From Nocardia sp. BMG51109 (GTDB lineage Bacteria > Actinomycetota > Actinomycetes > Mycobacteriales > Mycobacteriaceae), in contig NZ_JAFQ01000004.1 in NCBI RefSeq assembly GCF_000526215.1, forward strand, positions 3,472,001-3,536,000: a stretch of 64,000 nt of DNA, in the 5' to 3' direction. Below are positions 15,334 through 24,594 of this stretch, one piece after another (within the stretch, counting starts at the first letter, position 1; every line of letters begins with the position of its first letter). The notes beneath the pieces are model-generated. The model was not told the DNA's origin. It saw only the letters and a list, made by a program, of their open reading frames with translations, and made no database searches. Both the position numbers and the translations under genes were made by a program.

Positions 15334-18300
15334 TCACACAGTGCGGCGATACTGGCCGCCGACGGCGAAGAAGGCGTCGGTGATCTGCTGTAGCGAGCAG
15401 ACCCGGGCGGCGTCCATCAGCACCTCGAAGACGTTGTCGTCGCCGCGGGCGGCCGCGTCCAGCCGGGCCAGGGCGTCGTGCGCCGCATCGCGGTGCCCGC
15501 TCCGATAGTCGTGGGTGCGCCGCAGCTGCGACTGCTTCTCCTGCTCGGTACCGCGCGCCAGCTCCAGCTCCCGATGCTCCTCGCCGTGCGGGTTGCGGAA
15601 GGTGTTGACGCCGATGATCGGCAGGCTGCCGTCGTGCTTGCGGTGCTCGTAGAGCATCGACTCGTCCTGGATCTTGCCGCGCTGGTAGCCCGTCTCCATG
15701 GCGCCGAGCACGCCGCCGCGCTCGCTGATCCGCTCGAACTCGCTCAGCACCGCCTCCTCCACGAGATCGGTGAGCTCGTCGATGATGAAGCTGCCCTGCA
15801 GCGGATTCTCGTTCATCGCCAGGCCCCACTCCTTGTTGATGATCAACTGGATGGCCAGGGCGCGGCGCACCGACTCCTCGGTGGGCGTGGTGACGGCCTC
15901 GTCGTAGGCGTTGGTGTGCAGGCTGTTGCAGTTGTCGTAGAGCGCGATGAGCGCCTGCAGCGTGGTGCGAATGTCGTTGAAGCTCATCTCCTGTGCGTGC
16001 AGCGAGCGCCCGGAGGTCTGCACGTGGTACTTCAGTTTCTGCGACCGCTCGTTGGCGCCGTACTTGTCGCGCATGGCGACGGCCCAGATGCGCCGGGCCA
16101 CCCGGCCGATCACCGAATACTCCGGATCCATGCCGTTGGAGAAGAAGAACGACAGGTTGGGCGCGAACTCGTCGATATGCATGCCGCGCGCCAGATACGC
16201 CTCCACATAGGTGAATCCGTTGGCGAGCGTGAAGGCCAGCTGGCTGATCGGGTTCGCGCCGGCCTCGGCGATGTGATAGCCGGAGATCGACACCGAGTAG
16301 AAGTTGCGAACACCGTTGCGCACGAACCATTCCTGGATGTCGGCCATCATGCGCAGGCTGAACTCGGTGGAGAAGATGCAGGTGTTCTGCCCCTGATCCT
16401 CCTTGAGGATGTCGGCCTGCACGGTGCCGCGCACGGTGGACAGCGTCCGCGCGCGAAGGTCGGCGGCCTCCGCCGCGCTGGGCGCACGCCCCTCCGACTC
16501 CGAGAACCGTTCCAGCGCTTGATCTATCGCGGTGTTCAGGAAGAACGCCAGAATGGTCGGCGCCGGGCCGTTGATGGTCATCGACACCGACGTGGTGGGC
16601 GCGGCGAGGTCGAAGCCGTCGTAGAGCACCTTCATATCGTCGAGCGTGGCGATGGAAACGCCGGAGGTGCCGACCTTTCCGTAGATATCGGGCCGCTCGG
16701 CCGGGTCGTGTCCGTAGAGGGTCACCGAATCGAACGCCGTGGACAGCCGTTTCGCGTCCGAGTACTCGGACAGCACCTTGAACCGGCGGTTGGTGCGGAA
16801 CGGATCGCCCTCGCCCGCGAACATCCGTGCCGGATCCTCGTTGTCGCGCTTGAACGCGAACACGCCCGCGGTGAACGGGAATTTGCCGGGCAGATTCTCC
16901 GAGCGCAGGAACCGCAGCAGCTCACCGTGATCGGTGTAGCGCGGCAGGGCGACGCGGGGGATCGAACTGCCCGACAGCGATGTTCGGCGCAGCGCGGTGT
17001 GCAGCTCCCGGTCGCGCACCCGGACCACCTGCTCGTCGCCGCTGTAGGACTCGACCACCTCCGGCCATTCCTTCAGCAGGCCGGCGCTTTCCGGGCTCAG
17101 CTCGGCCCGGGCGCGCTGCAACAGCTCCGCCACGGCGGTGTCGTCGGGCAGCTCGCCGGCCACCTGCTCGAAGCGCTGAACCCGTTGTGCCGCAAGGATC
17201 TGCCGCGCGGTCTCGGTGTGGTAGCCGCGCACCGTCTCGGCGATCTCCGCCAGGTACCGCACCCGCGCCGGCGGGATCACCTGGGCGAACCGGGTCGATG
17301 CCCGGGTGCTCACGCGCGGCAGCACACCCGGTTCCAGCACCAGGCCACGCTCCCGCAGCATATTCGCCAGATGCTGGTAGAGCGCGGTCACGCCGTCGTC
17401 GTTGAATGTCGCCGCGCTGGTACCGAATACGGGCATATCGTCGGGCGTGGCACCGAACGCCTCCCGATTGCGGACCAGCTGTCGCGACACATCGCGCAGC
17501 GCGTCGGCGGCCCCGCGGCGCTCGTACTTGTTGATCGCCACGACATCGGCGTAGTCGAGCATGTCGATCTTCTCCAGCTGCGACGCCGCCCCGAACTCCG
17601 GCGTCATCACGTACATCGACGCGTCGACGTGGTCGATGATCGCCGCATCGCCCTGGCCGATGCCCGGGGTCTCCAGGATCACCAGGTCGTATCCGGCGGC
17701 CTTGCAGGCCAGGATCATCGCGTCGACATTGGCCGGCAACTCGCGCCCGGCGCGGGTGGCCAGTGAGCGGAAGTAGATGTGGTCGCTGTCCAGCGCGTTC
17801 ATCCGGATCCGGTCGCCCAGCAGCGCGCCGCCCCCGCGCCGCCGCGTCGGATCCACCGCCAGGATCGCCACGCGCAGCTTGTCCTGCTGATCCGAGCGCA
17901 GCCGCCGCACGAGTTCGTCGGTCAGCGAGGACTTTCCGGAGCCGCCGGTGCCGGTGATGCCGAGCACCGGCACCGTCCGGTTCTGCGCGGCGGCCGTGAT
18001 CGCGTCCAGGTGTTCCGCGGGCAGCGCGTCCTGCTGCAGGCAGGTGAGAGTGCGCGCCAGCGCCGGACGCTCCCCGGACAGCAGCGCGTCGATCGGCGCC
18101 GGAGTCAGCGACAGATCGACGTCGCAGTCCCGGACCAGTTCGTTGATCATGCCCGGCAGGCCCAGCCGCTGCCCGTCCTCGGGGGAGAAGATCCGCACCC
18201 CGGACTCGGCCAGGCGCTTGATCTCCTCGTCGACGATCACGCCGCCGCCACCGCCGAAGATCCGCACGTGGCCCGCGCCGGCCTCGCGCAGCGCCGACGC

Positions 18301-18552
18301 CAGGTATTCGAAGTACTCGACGTGCCCGCCCTGATACGAGCTGACCGCCACACCCTGGGCGTCCTCGGTCAGCACCGCGTCGACCACCTCGTGCACGGCC
18401 CGGTTGTGGCCGAGGTGGATCACCTCGGCGCCCTGCGACTGCAGAATCCGGCGCATGATGTTGATGGCCGCGTCATGCCCGTCGAACAGCGCCGCCGAGG
18501 TGACGAAGCGGACGGGATGCACGGGGGTGTGCAGAGCGGAGTTGTCGGGCAT
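15334..18552 (-). CDS. icmF: IcmF: fused isobutyryl-CoA mutase with G-protein chaperone
   Basis: About 1,072 residues, full family length. Order of domains: the B12-binding domain (1–140) has LFDGHDAAINIMRR with His26 as likely cobalt ligand; the MeaI-type GTPase (about 190–400) has P-loop GTGGSGKSS at 201–209, TPGIGQGD, and NKYERRG at the base-recognition motif; the mutase TIM barrel follows with FPFTAGVFAFKR and the segment GVSIATLDDMK. It interconverts isobutyryl-CoA and n-butyryl-CoA using adenosylcobalamin, the GTPase aiding cofactor loading. ATG at 18552 is chosen because AAAGGA precedes it. A palindromic operator lies 34 bases upstream and recurs before the hydrolase gene at 18956. A PduO adenosyltransferase is encoded at 58445. 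Confidence 0.95.
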   Translation of the reverse strand: MPDNSALHTPVHPVRFVTSAALFDGHDAAINIMRRILQSQGAEVIHLGHNRAVHEVVDAVLTEDAQGVAVSSYQGGHVEYFEYLASALREAGAGHVRIFGGGGGVIVDEEIKRLAESGVRIFSPEDGQRLGLPGMINELVRDCDVDLSLTPAPIDALLSGERPALARTLTCLQQDALPAEHLDAITAAAQNRTVPVLGITGTGGSGKSSLTDELVRRLRSDQQDKLRVAILAVDPTRRRGGGALLGDRIRMNALDSDHIYFRSLATRAGRELPANVDAMILACKAAGYDLVILETPGIGQGDAAIIDHVDASMYVMTPEFGAASQLEKIDMLDYADVVAINKYERRGAADALRDVSRQLVRNREAFGATPDDMPVFGTSAATFNDDGVTALYQHLANMLRERGLVLEPGVLPRVSTRASTRFAQVIPPARVRYLAEIAETVRGYHTETARQILAAQRVQRFEQVAGELPDDTAVAELLQRARAELSPESAGLLKEWPEVVESYSGDEQVVRVRDRELHTALRRTSLSGSSIPRVALPRYTDHGELLRFLRSENLPGKFPFTAGVFAFKRDNEDPARMFAGEGDPFRTNRRFKVLSEYSDAKRLSTAFDSVTLYGHDPAERPDIYGKVGTSGVSIATLDDMKVLYDGFDLAAPTTSVSMTINGPAPTILAFFLNTAIDQALERFSESEGRAPSAAEAADLRARTLSTVRGTVQADILKEDQGQNTCIFSTEFSLRMMADIQEWFVRNGVRNFYSVSISGYHIAEAGANPISQLAFTLANGFTYVEAYLARGMHIDEFAPNLSFFFSNGMDPEYSVIGRVARRIWAVAMRDKYGANERSQKLKYHVQTSGRSLHAQEMSFNDIRTTLQALIALYDNCNSLHTNAYDEAVTTPTEESVRRALAIQLIINKEWGLAMNENPLQGSFIIDELTDLVEEAVLSEFERISERGGVLGAMETGYQRGKIQDESMLYEHRKHDGSLPIIGVNTFRNPHGEEHRELELARGTEQEKQSQLRRTHDYRSGHRDAAHDALARLDAAARGDDNVFEVLMDAARVCSLQQITDAFFAVGGQYRRTV

Positions 18553-18585
18553 CTGGGGTCCTTTGACGAGTGCTTTGGCGGCCGA

Positions 18586-18603
18586 TACTAGGACGTCCAA
18601 GTA
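18586..18603. promoter_or_regulatory. Palindromic operator upstream of icmF
   Basis: TACTAGGACGTCCAAGTA matches its own reverse complement at 16 of 18 positions. It lies 34–51 bases before the icmF start codon. The same palindrome recurs at 18889–18906, so one regulator probably controls both divergent genes. The protein that binds is not identified in this window. Confidence 0.7.
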
Positions 18604-18888
18604 ATCCTACGGCGCGGAGGAGTCCGGCGCCAGATACTCGGGCAGACCCGTGCCGGTGATTTGCCGACGACAGTGCCGAAGTGTGGCATCGACCGCGTGC
18701 GGGGGCATCATCGTCTTCGGCTGTATCCGGTAATCAGCGTGTCTCTCGGGGTTCGCGGCCCGATGGCGGCGGCCCGACGACGGGCGATCTCGGTGGGCCG
18801 CACTTGCCCGCGGATTGCGATGATGCGCTCGGTGAATCCGGTCGCCCGGTGCGTGGTATTCGGCACACTCCGGGCTACGCACGAGAAT

Positions 18889-18906
18889 TACTTGGACGTC
18901 CAACTA
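18889..18906. promoter_or_regulatory. Palindromic operator upstream of the hydroxyisobutyryl-CoA hydrolase gene
   Basis: TACTTGGACGTCCAACTA contains a perfect 12-bp core, TTGGACGTCCAA, and matches the site at 18586. It ends 49 bases before the ATG at 18956. The 403-base divergent gap (18553–18955) holds no credible gene besides these two sites. Confidence 0.7.
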
Positions 18907-18955
18907 TATGATGGTCGCATCGTCGGCGGGATCGATGCGTGGTGAGGAGTGGCTG

Positions 18956-20017
18956 ATGAGTGACGAGGTTCTGATCGACAAGCGTGACGGGCTCGGCCTG
19001 ATCACGCTGAATCGGCCGCGGGCCATCAACGCCCTCGACCATGCGATGGTGCTGGCCGTCCTGGCGGCACTGCGGCGGTGGGCCGGCGACGACGAGGTGC
19101 GCGCGGTGGTCGTGACGGGGGCCGGCGAGCGCGGGCTGTGCGCGGGCGGCGATATCGTCGCCATCCACGACGACGCGAAAACCGGTGCGGCGGGCGTAGA
19201 TTCGCCGAGTGCTCGGTTCTGGCGCGACGAGTACATCCTGAACGCCGCCATCGGCCGCTTTCCGAAGCCGTACGTGGCCGTCATGGACGGCATCGTGATG
19301 GGCGGCGGCGTCGGGCTCTCGGGGCACGGTAGCCACCGCATCGTCACCGAGCGTTCCGAGGTCGGGATGCCCGAGACCGGCATCGGCTTCGTCCCGGATG
19401 TCGGCGGCGCCTATCTGCTGTCGCGCGCCCCGGGCGAGATCGGCACGCACGTCGCTCTCGCCACCGCCCGGATGAGCGCCGGCGACGCCCTCGCCGCCGG
19501 ATTCGCCGACTACTACGTGCCCTCCGATCGGCTCGACGCGCTGCTGGAATCGCTGCGTACGGCCGACCCGGAGGTCGCGATCGCCAAGTTCGCCGAGAAC
19601 GCACCGCCATCCGAGCTTGTCGCGCAACGGGATTGGATCGACGCCTGCTACGGCGCCGACACCGTCGAGGAGATCGTTGCCCGGTTGCGGGCGCACCCCT
19701 CCGCCGAGGCCGACGCCGCGGCCGAGCAGGTGCTGTCGAAATCGCCGGTGGCACTGAAGGTTACGCTGCGCGCGCTGCGCGATGCCCGCGCGGCCGGGAG
19801 CCTGGAGGACGTACTGAACGCCGATTACCGCGCCTCGGTCGCGGCGCTGTCCAGCCACGATCTGGTCGAGGGCATTCGCGCCCAGGTGGTCGACAAGGAC
19901 CGCGATCCACGATGGCGGCCGGCCACTCTCGCCGAGGTCCCCGCCGAACTGGTCGACTCCTACTTCGCCGGACTGGGCGACCACGAACTGAATCTCGTTG
20001 CCCCGGTGGAGCGCTGA
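18956..20017 (+). CDS. 3-hydroxyisobutyryl-CoA hydrolase (crotonase superfamily)
   Basis: 353 residues, the longer crotonase type typical of this hydrolase rather than ordinary hydratases (about 260). Seen: GLITLNRPRAINALDHAM, GLCAGGDIVAIHDD (oxyanion loop), KPYVAVMDGIVMGGGVGLSG, MPETGIGFVPDVGGAYLLSR. It cleaves 3-hydroxyisobutyryl-CoA in valine breakdown in the cytoplasm. GAGGAG precedes the ATG. It is divergent from icmF, which handles isobutyryl-CoA from the same pathway, and both genes carry the same operator palindrome. With the E1 genes at the window start this suggests valine/isobutyrate catabolism. Confidence 0.9.
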   Translation: MSDEVLIDKRDGLGLITLNRPRAINALDHAMVLAVLAALRRWAGDDEVRAVVVTGAGERGLCAGGDIVAIHDDAKTGAAGVDSPSARFWRDEYILNAAIGRFPKPYVAVMDGIVMGGGVGLSGHGSHRIVTERSEVGMPETGIGFVPDVGGAYLLSRAPGEIGTHVALATARMSAGDALAAGFADYYVPSDRLDALLESLRTADPEVAIAKFAENAPPSELVAQRDWIDACYGADTVEEIVARLRAHPSAEADAAAEQVLSKSPVALKVTLRALRDARAAGSLEDVLNADYRASVAALSSHDLVEGIRAQVVDKDRDPRWRPATLAEVPAELVDSYFAGLGDHELNLVAPVER

Positions 20018-20035
20018 AGACGTGCCCGGGACGCC

Positions 20036-20089
20036 ACTGAGCGCTTCCGCGCGGACGATGTGACTGAGCGCTTCCGCGCGGACACTGTC
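20036..20089 (+). repeat. 27-bp tandem repeat, two copies
   Basis: ACTGAGCGCTTCCGCGCGGA starts at 20036 and again at 20063, exactly 27 bp apart; a weak third copy may follow to about 20115. It begins 19 bases after the stop of the hydrolase gene, in a 353-base gap that shows no gene. Confidence 0.75.
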
Positions 20090-20370
20090 GGGCGCTCCCG
20101 TGCGCACATCGTCGGTTGGCTCCACGCAGATACCTATTGCGCGGCCATGCGCGGCTGCCGTTGTGCGGCACGGTGCGGCCGCCGTGGCGCGGCACGGTCG
20201 GCACTGGATCGGACGCGGGCCACGAGCTTGAAGAGGGCCGGGCACCCTCGGCTAATGTGGCCGGTGTCCGCAAGCGGTCGGCGCGGTCCCGGCCACCGAG
20301 GCCAGCTTGCGCACCACGGAGGGCCGGAGTTCACGCACCCGGTGTTCATGCCTACGGAAGGAGCCGACCC

Positions 20371-21147
20371 GTGACCGACTTCGAGACCATTCTGCTGGAG
20401 CGCAAGGGCCGCGTGGCCCTGCTCACCCTGAACCGGCCCAAGGCGCTCAACGCGCTGAACTCCCAGGTTCTGGTCGACATCACCGCCGCGCTCGACGAGC
20501 TGGAGGCCGACGAGAACATCGGCGCGGTCGTGCTCACCGGGTCGGAGAAGGCGTTCGCCGCCGGCGCCGACATCAAGGAGATGCAGGACAAGTCGTATAT
20601 GGACATGTTCCTGGCCGACCACTTCTCCGGCTGGGACCGCCTGGCCGCCTTCCGCAAGCCGATCATCGCCGCGGTCGCCGGATACGCCCTGGGCGGCGGC
20701 TGCGAGCTGGCCATGATGTGCGACATCCTGCTCGCCGCCGACACCGCGAAATTCGGTCAGCCGGAGATCAAGCTGGGCATCATCCCCGGAATGGGCGGCT
20801 CCCAGCGGCTGACCCGCGCGGTCGGCAAGGCCAAGGCGATGGATCTGGTGCTGACCGGCCGCAATATCGGCGCCGAGGAGGCCGAGCGCGCCGGGCTGGT
20901 GTCCCGGATCGTGCCCGCGGCCGAGCTGGTGGCGACCGCCCTCGAGGTCGCCGAGACCATCGCGTCGATGTCGCTGCCGTCGGTCCTGATCGCCAAGGAG
21001 GCGGTGAACCGCTCCTACGAGACCACGCTGACCGAGGGCCTGCGCTTCGAGCGGCGGGTGTTCCACTCGCTGTTCGCCACCGAGGACCAGACCGAGGGGA
21101 TGACGGCCTTCGTGGAGAAGCGGCCGCCGAACTTCACGAATCGCTGA
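20371..21147 (+). CDS. Enoyl-CoA hydratase (EchA family)
   Basis: 258 residues, usual length. Crotonase signatures: [36 protein letters not shown] (oxyanion hole), [40 protein letters not shown] with the two catalytic acidic residues in the expected places. It hydrates 2-enoyl-CoA esters in beta-oxidation. GGAAGGAG lies 6–8 bases before GTG 20371. It sits downstream of the hydroxyisobutyryl-CoA hydrolase gene in the same direction; it could be the methacrylyl-CoA hydratase of valine catabolism or a general fatty-acid enzyme, which sequence alone does not settle. Confidence 0.92.
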   Translation: MTDFETILLERKGRVALLTLNRPKALNALNSQVLVDITAALDELEADENIGAVVLTGSEKAFAAGADIKEMQDKSYMDMFLADHFSGWDRLAAFRKPIIAAVAGYALGGGCELAMMCDILLAADTAKFGQPEIKLGIIPGMGGSQRLTRAVGKAKAMDLVLTGRNIGAEEAERAGLVSRIVPAAELVATALEVAETIASMSLPSVLIAKEAVNRSYETTLTEGLRFERRVFHSLFATEDQTEGMTAFVEKRPPNFTNR

Positions 21148-21181
21148 GCGCACCGATCGCTGACCTCGCCGTTCGCTGAAA

Positions 21182-22240
21182 CTACTTGTGCGGCATCGGT
21201 TTCGCGGAGGTCCCCGCGACCTCGACCGGGGACGGTGCGGTGCCGTGGGTGGTCGGCTGCGGGGCCTGCCGGTCGGCGGCCAGCAGACCGGCCACCGTGC
21301 CGCCGAGCGCCGCGGTGACGGCCAGCGCCGCGATCACCTTGCGCCGCGACACCGACCCGTCCGTCCCCATCGGCTTGACCGTGAACCGCACCCGGCGCGC
21401 CGACGGCATCTGCGTCGCCATCAGCACGGCGCCGCGGGCCGAGACGAACTCCGGCTCGGGGTCGTAGATCAGCGGAATATCGAGCAGCTGCGCCAGTGAC
21501 TCGCGAATACCCGGGTTGCGGGTGCAGCCGCCCAGGAGGGCCATCGAATCGGCCGGCACGCCCGTCTCCTCGGTCAGCTGCCGCACGAACGACGCCGAAT
21601 GGTGGATCCCGGCCGCCACCAGATCGCTGAAATCGCTGCGGGTGAACACCATTCGCGAATCGGTCAGCGGATCGTTCGCGGTCAGCACCGGGGTGGTGGT
21701 CAGCGCCTCCTTGTAGGCGCGGCTGGTCGGCTTGTCGATCATCACGCCGCCGTGTGCCATGCGCCAGCGCAGCAGCGCGTCGTGGCCGTCGCCGCCGAGC
21801 ACGGTGCTGCGCTTGGCCGCCAGCAGGGCATCGGTGCGGCAATCGATCTCGGTGACGGTCAGGCCCGAGGCGCCCAGGTCGTAGAGGACCGCGGCGCCCT
21901 CCTCCGGCAGCTGACCGCTGAACCGCAGGTAGCGCAGCTGGGCCACCGGCTCGTCGACGATGGTGAGCCGGCTGCGCCCGGCCGTCTCCCGGATCGCGTC
22001 GGCGTGCACCGGGCTGCGCGAGGTGACGGCGATGCCGGTGATGAACTCGTCGCGGCGCTCGGCCGCCCGGCGCATCAGGCGGATGGCCTGGAAGACCGGC
22101 TCGTCGACGCCGCCGCCGGCGCGGCGCGGCACCGTGCAGCGGTCGATCGGGGGGAGGTGTGGCTGGTCGGAGTGCGTGAGCATCGCGCGTGCGCCCGCAG
22201 CGCCCACCGACACCCCCAGGACCAGCACCATGACTTCCAT
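21182..22240 (-). CDS. Hsp70-like actin-fold protein with C-terminal membrane anchor
   Basis: About 352 residues. The N-terminus MVLVLGVSVGAAGARAML resembles the phosphate-1 loop of DnaK-type ATPases. AAVLYDLGASGLTVTEID is the phosphate-2 motif and MALLGGCTRNPGIRESLAQL the adenosine motif. No substrate-binding domain follows; instead there is a basic patch, a transmembrane helix (KVIAALAVTAALGGTVAGLL) and a short Pro-rich tail ending KPMPHK. Such truncated Hsp70-like membrane proteins are common in Nocardia and mycobacteria, and their job is poorly known. ATG at 22240 is taken for its AAAAGG upstream; upstream in-frame sequence overlaps the MarR gene end. Confidence 0.8.
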   Translation of the reverse strand: MEVMVLVLGVSVGAAGARAMLTHSDQPHLPPIDRCTVPRRAGGGVDEPVFQAIRLMRRAAERRDEFITGIAVTSRSPVHADAIRETAGRSRLTIVDEPVAQLRYLRFSGQLPEEGAAVLYDLGASGLTVTEIDCRTDALLAAKRSTVLGGDGHDALLRWRMAHGGVMIDKPTSRAYKEALTTTPVLTANDPLTDSRMVFTRSDFSDLVAAGIHHSASFVRQLTEETGVPADSMALLGGCTRNPGIRESLAQLLDIPLIYDPEPEFVSARGAVLMATQMPSARRVRFTVKPMGTDGSVSRRKVIAALAVTAALGGTVAGLLAADRQAPQPTTHGTAPSPVEVAGTSAKPMPHK

Positions 22241-22313
22241 GGTGGACCTTTTACCGGTCGATGGGAAGACGGGGAACCGGAATGTCGCTGGGTGGATGCT
22301 GGCGGGTGGCGTG

Positions 22314-22850
22314 TCACCCCCATTGAGTCGGCGTGTCGCCGCTGTCGAAGTCACCGGACGCGCTCCGGAATTCGGCCAGCAGGCCGAGCAGCAACCGCAG
22401 GCGGTCGGGCGGCAAGCCCGGGTGGGCGAAGACCTTCTCGTTCAGCTCGACGGTTGCCTGGTCGACCAGCTTCCGGCCCGCGTCGGTGATCTCGATCAAG
22501 GTTGCCCGACGGTCGCTGGGGTGCGGTACGCGGCGCACCAGATGAGCCGCCTCCAGCCGGTCGACGGTATTGGTCACACTGGTCGGGTGCACCTGTAGCC
22601 GCGCGCTGGCCAGCGCCATCGGCAGCGATCCTCGCTTGCTGAAGCTCAGCAGCATGAGCAGCTCGTAGCGGGAGAAGGTCAGGCCCGACGGGCGCAGCGC
22701 CTCGTCCACCCGGGCCATCACGATCTGCTGAGCCCGGACCAGCGAGGTCACCGTGGCCATCCCGTCGGCGACGTCGCCCCAGCCGTGCTCGGTCCACTGG
22801 CGGTGCGCCTCCCCGATGGGATCCAGCGGCAGTGGGCGGGGTTCGGCCAT
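22314..22850 (-). CDS. MarR family transcriptional regulator
   Basis: 178 residues. Winged-helix region: LTFSRYELLMLLSFSKRGSL, RLQVHPTSVTNTVDRLEAAH and the wing VRRVPHPSDRRATLIEITDA, all typical MarR. Function is inferred as a dimeric repressor of efflux or catabolic genes responding to small aromatics. No Shine-Dalgarno sequence precedes the ATG; instead TAAACT ends seven bases upstream, so the mRNA is probably leaderless. The neighbouring Hsp70-like gene downstream begins about 70 bases after the stop. Its targets are not obvious in this window. Confidence 0.9.
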   Translation of the reverse strand: MAEPRPLPLDPIGEAHRQWTEHGWGDVADGMATVTSLVRAQQIVMARVDEALRPSGLTFSRYELLMLLSFSKRGSLPMALASARLQVHPTSVTNTVDRLEAAHLVRRVPHPSDRRATLIEITDAGRKLVDQATVELNEKVFAHPGLPPDRLRLLLGLLAEFRSASGDFDSGDTPTQWG

Positions 22851-22857
22851 GACGGTG

Positions 22858-22863
22858 AGTTTA
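22858..22863 (-). promoter_or_regulatory. −10 box of a predicted leaderless promoter for the MarR gene
   Basis: TAAACT on the reverse strand, exactly seven bases before the ATG at 22850. This spacing is the known actinobacterial leaderless arrangement and recurs at several genes in this window. Confidence 0.6.
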
Positions 22864-22969
22864 GGGGGTACACAGGACCGTCCGGTGCGGTGCCGTCGGC
22901 TGAGGTTCCGATCATGATGAGGCAAAGCATCGGCAAATGTCGTCGCGCACCCGACCATGGGTGTCGAAT

Positions 22970-23040
22970 GCGGGTGTGCCCGAGTGGCCAGGGGACGGTC
23001 TGCAAAACCGTGTACGCGGGTTCGATTCCCGCCACCCGCT
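22970..23040 (+). tRNA. tRNA-Cys (GCA)
   Basis: 71 bases. Acceptor arms GCGGGTG (22970–22976) and CACCCGC (23033–23039) pair fully, the discriminator base is U, the anticodon stem-loop is GGTCTGCAAAACC with GCA anticodon, and the T loop is GGGTTCGATTCCC. No CCA is encoded. It stands alone, between the MarR gene (opposite strand) and the phosphoesterase gene. Confidence 0.95.
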
Positions 23041-23045
23041 CTATG

Positions 23046-24467
23046 TCACGACAGGCCCGAAAGGTCGCGTAGCACAACGTGGTTGCGGTCGGCGGCGGTG
23101 CCGAGCGTGTATTCCGGTTGCAGGCCCAGGTATTCGGCGCGGGTCCGGGTGCTCCAGCGGCGCGCGTCGGCGGTGCGGGTCTTGTAGAAGTTGGCCATGT
23201 AGCCGCCCTCGTACAGTCGGAGCAGGGTATAGCCGCCCGGATACTCCTTGACCGCGGCCACTTCCAGGAATTCCACGTTCAGCGGAAGGTCGGGGCGGGT
23301 GCGGCGGTTGCGGTGGGTGTGGCCGCTGTGGTGCAGGAAGACGCCGGGCGCGGAGCGGTACAGCTCCTGCAGCCGCGCCGCGTCGGGGCGGTTCAGCACG
23401 AAACCCGGTCCGGCGATATTGGATACGGCCGCGTCGAGGGTGACCGGATGGTGGCCGAAGACCAGGGTCGGACGGTCCGGATCGGCGCGCAGCACCTCGG
23501 CCACGCGGTCGAACTCGGCCGGGTCGATGCTGCCGCCCGCGCCGTCGAGTTCGGTGGTGTCCAGCCCCAGCAGGCGCAGCCCGCCCACCCGGTGTTCGAG
23601 CACATCGCCACGGGCGCCGAAGGATTCGCCCCAGCAGTCGCGGTGATCGGTGCCCGCCACCGGGGCGCATCCGGCGTAGTCGGCGCCGGTGTGCGGGCGG
23701 TCGTGATTACCGCGGACGGCGAACCAGTCCCGGCCCGCCGCGCCCCAGGCGTCGAGTTGCCTTCGGACGTCCCGGGTTTGGGCGGCGGTCGCCTCGGAGG
23801 TGAGGTCGCCGGCCAGGATCAGCTGGCCGGCCCCGCGGTCGGGGCGGCGCAGATCGTCGAGCAGGGCGGCCAGCATCACCTCCGGATACGGAGCCAGGCC
23901 CGGCTCCTGCGCGATTCCCGGCGGCAGTCCGGCCGCGACGAGACCGCTGATCTCCTCGCCGAAGTGCACGTCGTTGCTCAGCGCGACGGTGCGCAGCGGA
24001 CGGCCCGGCGGCGGCACCAGGGTCGTGAATTCCCCGGTGGTCTCGGCTGTTCCGGGCGTACGGGTCACGACGTTGTTCGCGGGGGCCGCGCGCACCCCGT
24101 CCGACCATGCCTCGAAGCGGTAGGTGCGGCCGGGCTCCAGGCCGTCGATCTCGGCGTAGTGGTACGGCGTGCGCTGGGCGCCGTCCGGCAGGTGCGCCGC
24201 CGCCGGTTCTCGGGAATCCGCCGGGGCGAGCCGCACTTCCGTGCCCGCCGCCATGGGGACCGGGGCTCCGGCCGCGTCGAGTCCCAGCGTCGTCCAGGTC
24301 AGCGCGACCGAGGTGTCGGTGACGGTGACCACCTCGAGATCGGTGGCGATCAGCGAACCCGCTTGCGCGCGAGCCGGTCCCGAACGGTGCACGGCCAGCG
24401 CCGGCAGCGCCGCCGCCAGGCCGAGCGCGTGCAGCACCCGCCGCCGGTCCGGTCCGCAGCAGCTCAT
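23046..24467 (-). CDS. Tat-exported metallophosphoesterase with N-terminal fibronectin-like domain
   Basis: 473 residues. The signal region DRRRVLHALGLAAALPALAV has a twin-arginine-type start (Arg-Arg-Arg then hydrophobic), with an Ala-x-Ala site near ARAQA. A beta-rich FN3-like domain (about 40–150) as in purple acid phosphatases follows. The calcineurin-type core has SNDVHFG, ILAGDLTS, RGNHDRPH, VFGHHPVT and HHSGHTHRNR, i.e. all metal-binding motifs. It should hydrolyse phosphate esters outside the cytoplasm. The stop lies five bases from tRNA-Cys. The start codon falls inside a 32-bp direct repeat. Confidence 0.88.
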   Translation of the reverse strand: MSCCGPDRRRVLHALGLAAALPALAVHRSGPARAQAGSLIATDLEVVTVTDTSVALTWTTLGLDAAGAPVPMAAGTEVRLAPADSREPAAAHLPDGAQRTPYHYAEIDGLEPGRTYRFEAWSDGVRAAPANNVVTRTPGTAETTGEFTTLVPPPGRPLRTVALSNDVHFGEEISGLVAAGLPPGIAQEPGLAPYPEVMLAALLDDLRRPDRGAGQLILAGDLTSEATAAQTRDVRRQLDAWGAAGRDWFAVRGNHDRPHTGADYAGCAPVAGTDHRDCWGESFGARGDVLEHRVGGLRLLGLDTTELDGAGGSIDPAEFDRVAEVLRADPDRPTLVFGHHPVTLDAAVSNIAGPGFVLNRPDAARLQELYRSAPGVFLHHSGHTHRNRRTRPDLPLNVEFLEVAAVKEYPGGYTLLRLYEGGYMANFYKTRTADARRWSTRTRAEYLGLQPEYTLGTAADRNHVVLRDLSGLS

Positions 24468-24540
24468 TCCGGCGTGCCTGCCCCTCTCGCCCCGGTCGTT
24501 CCGGCGCGCGTGTCCTTCTCGTGCTGGTCGTTCCGGCGTG
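24467..24540 (+). repeat. 32-bp direct repeat across a start codon
   Basis: TTCCGGCG units begin at 24467, 24499 and 24531, spaced exactly 32 bases, with diverged middles (CTCTCG/CTTCTCG and GGTCG retained). The first unit overlaps the start codon of the phosphoesterase gene, so the array is its 5' untranslated region. Confidence 0.6.
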
Positions 24541-24594
24541 CTCGAGGCCGGAATCCCACCGCCGATCCCATACTCGCAGCGACCGTAGCAGGGC

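Noticed and set aside
15478..17766. A 762-codon plus-strand frame opposite icmF
   Set aside because: Pure antisense of IcmF; no motifs and no ribosome-binding site.
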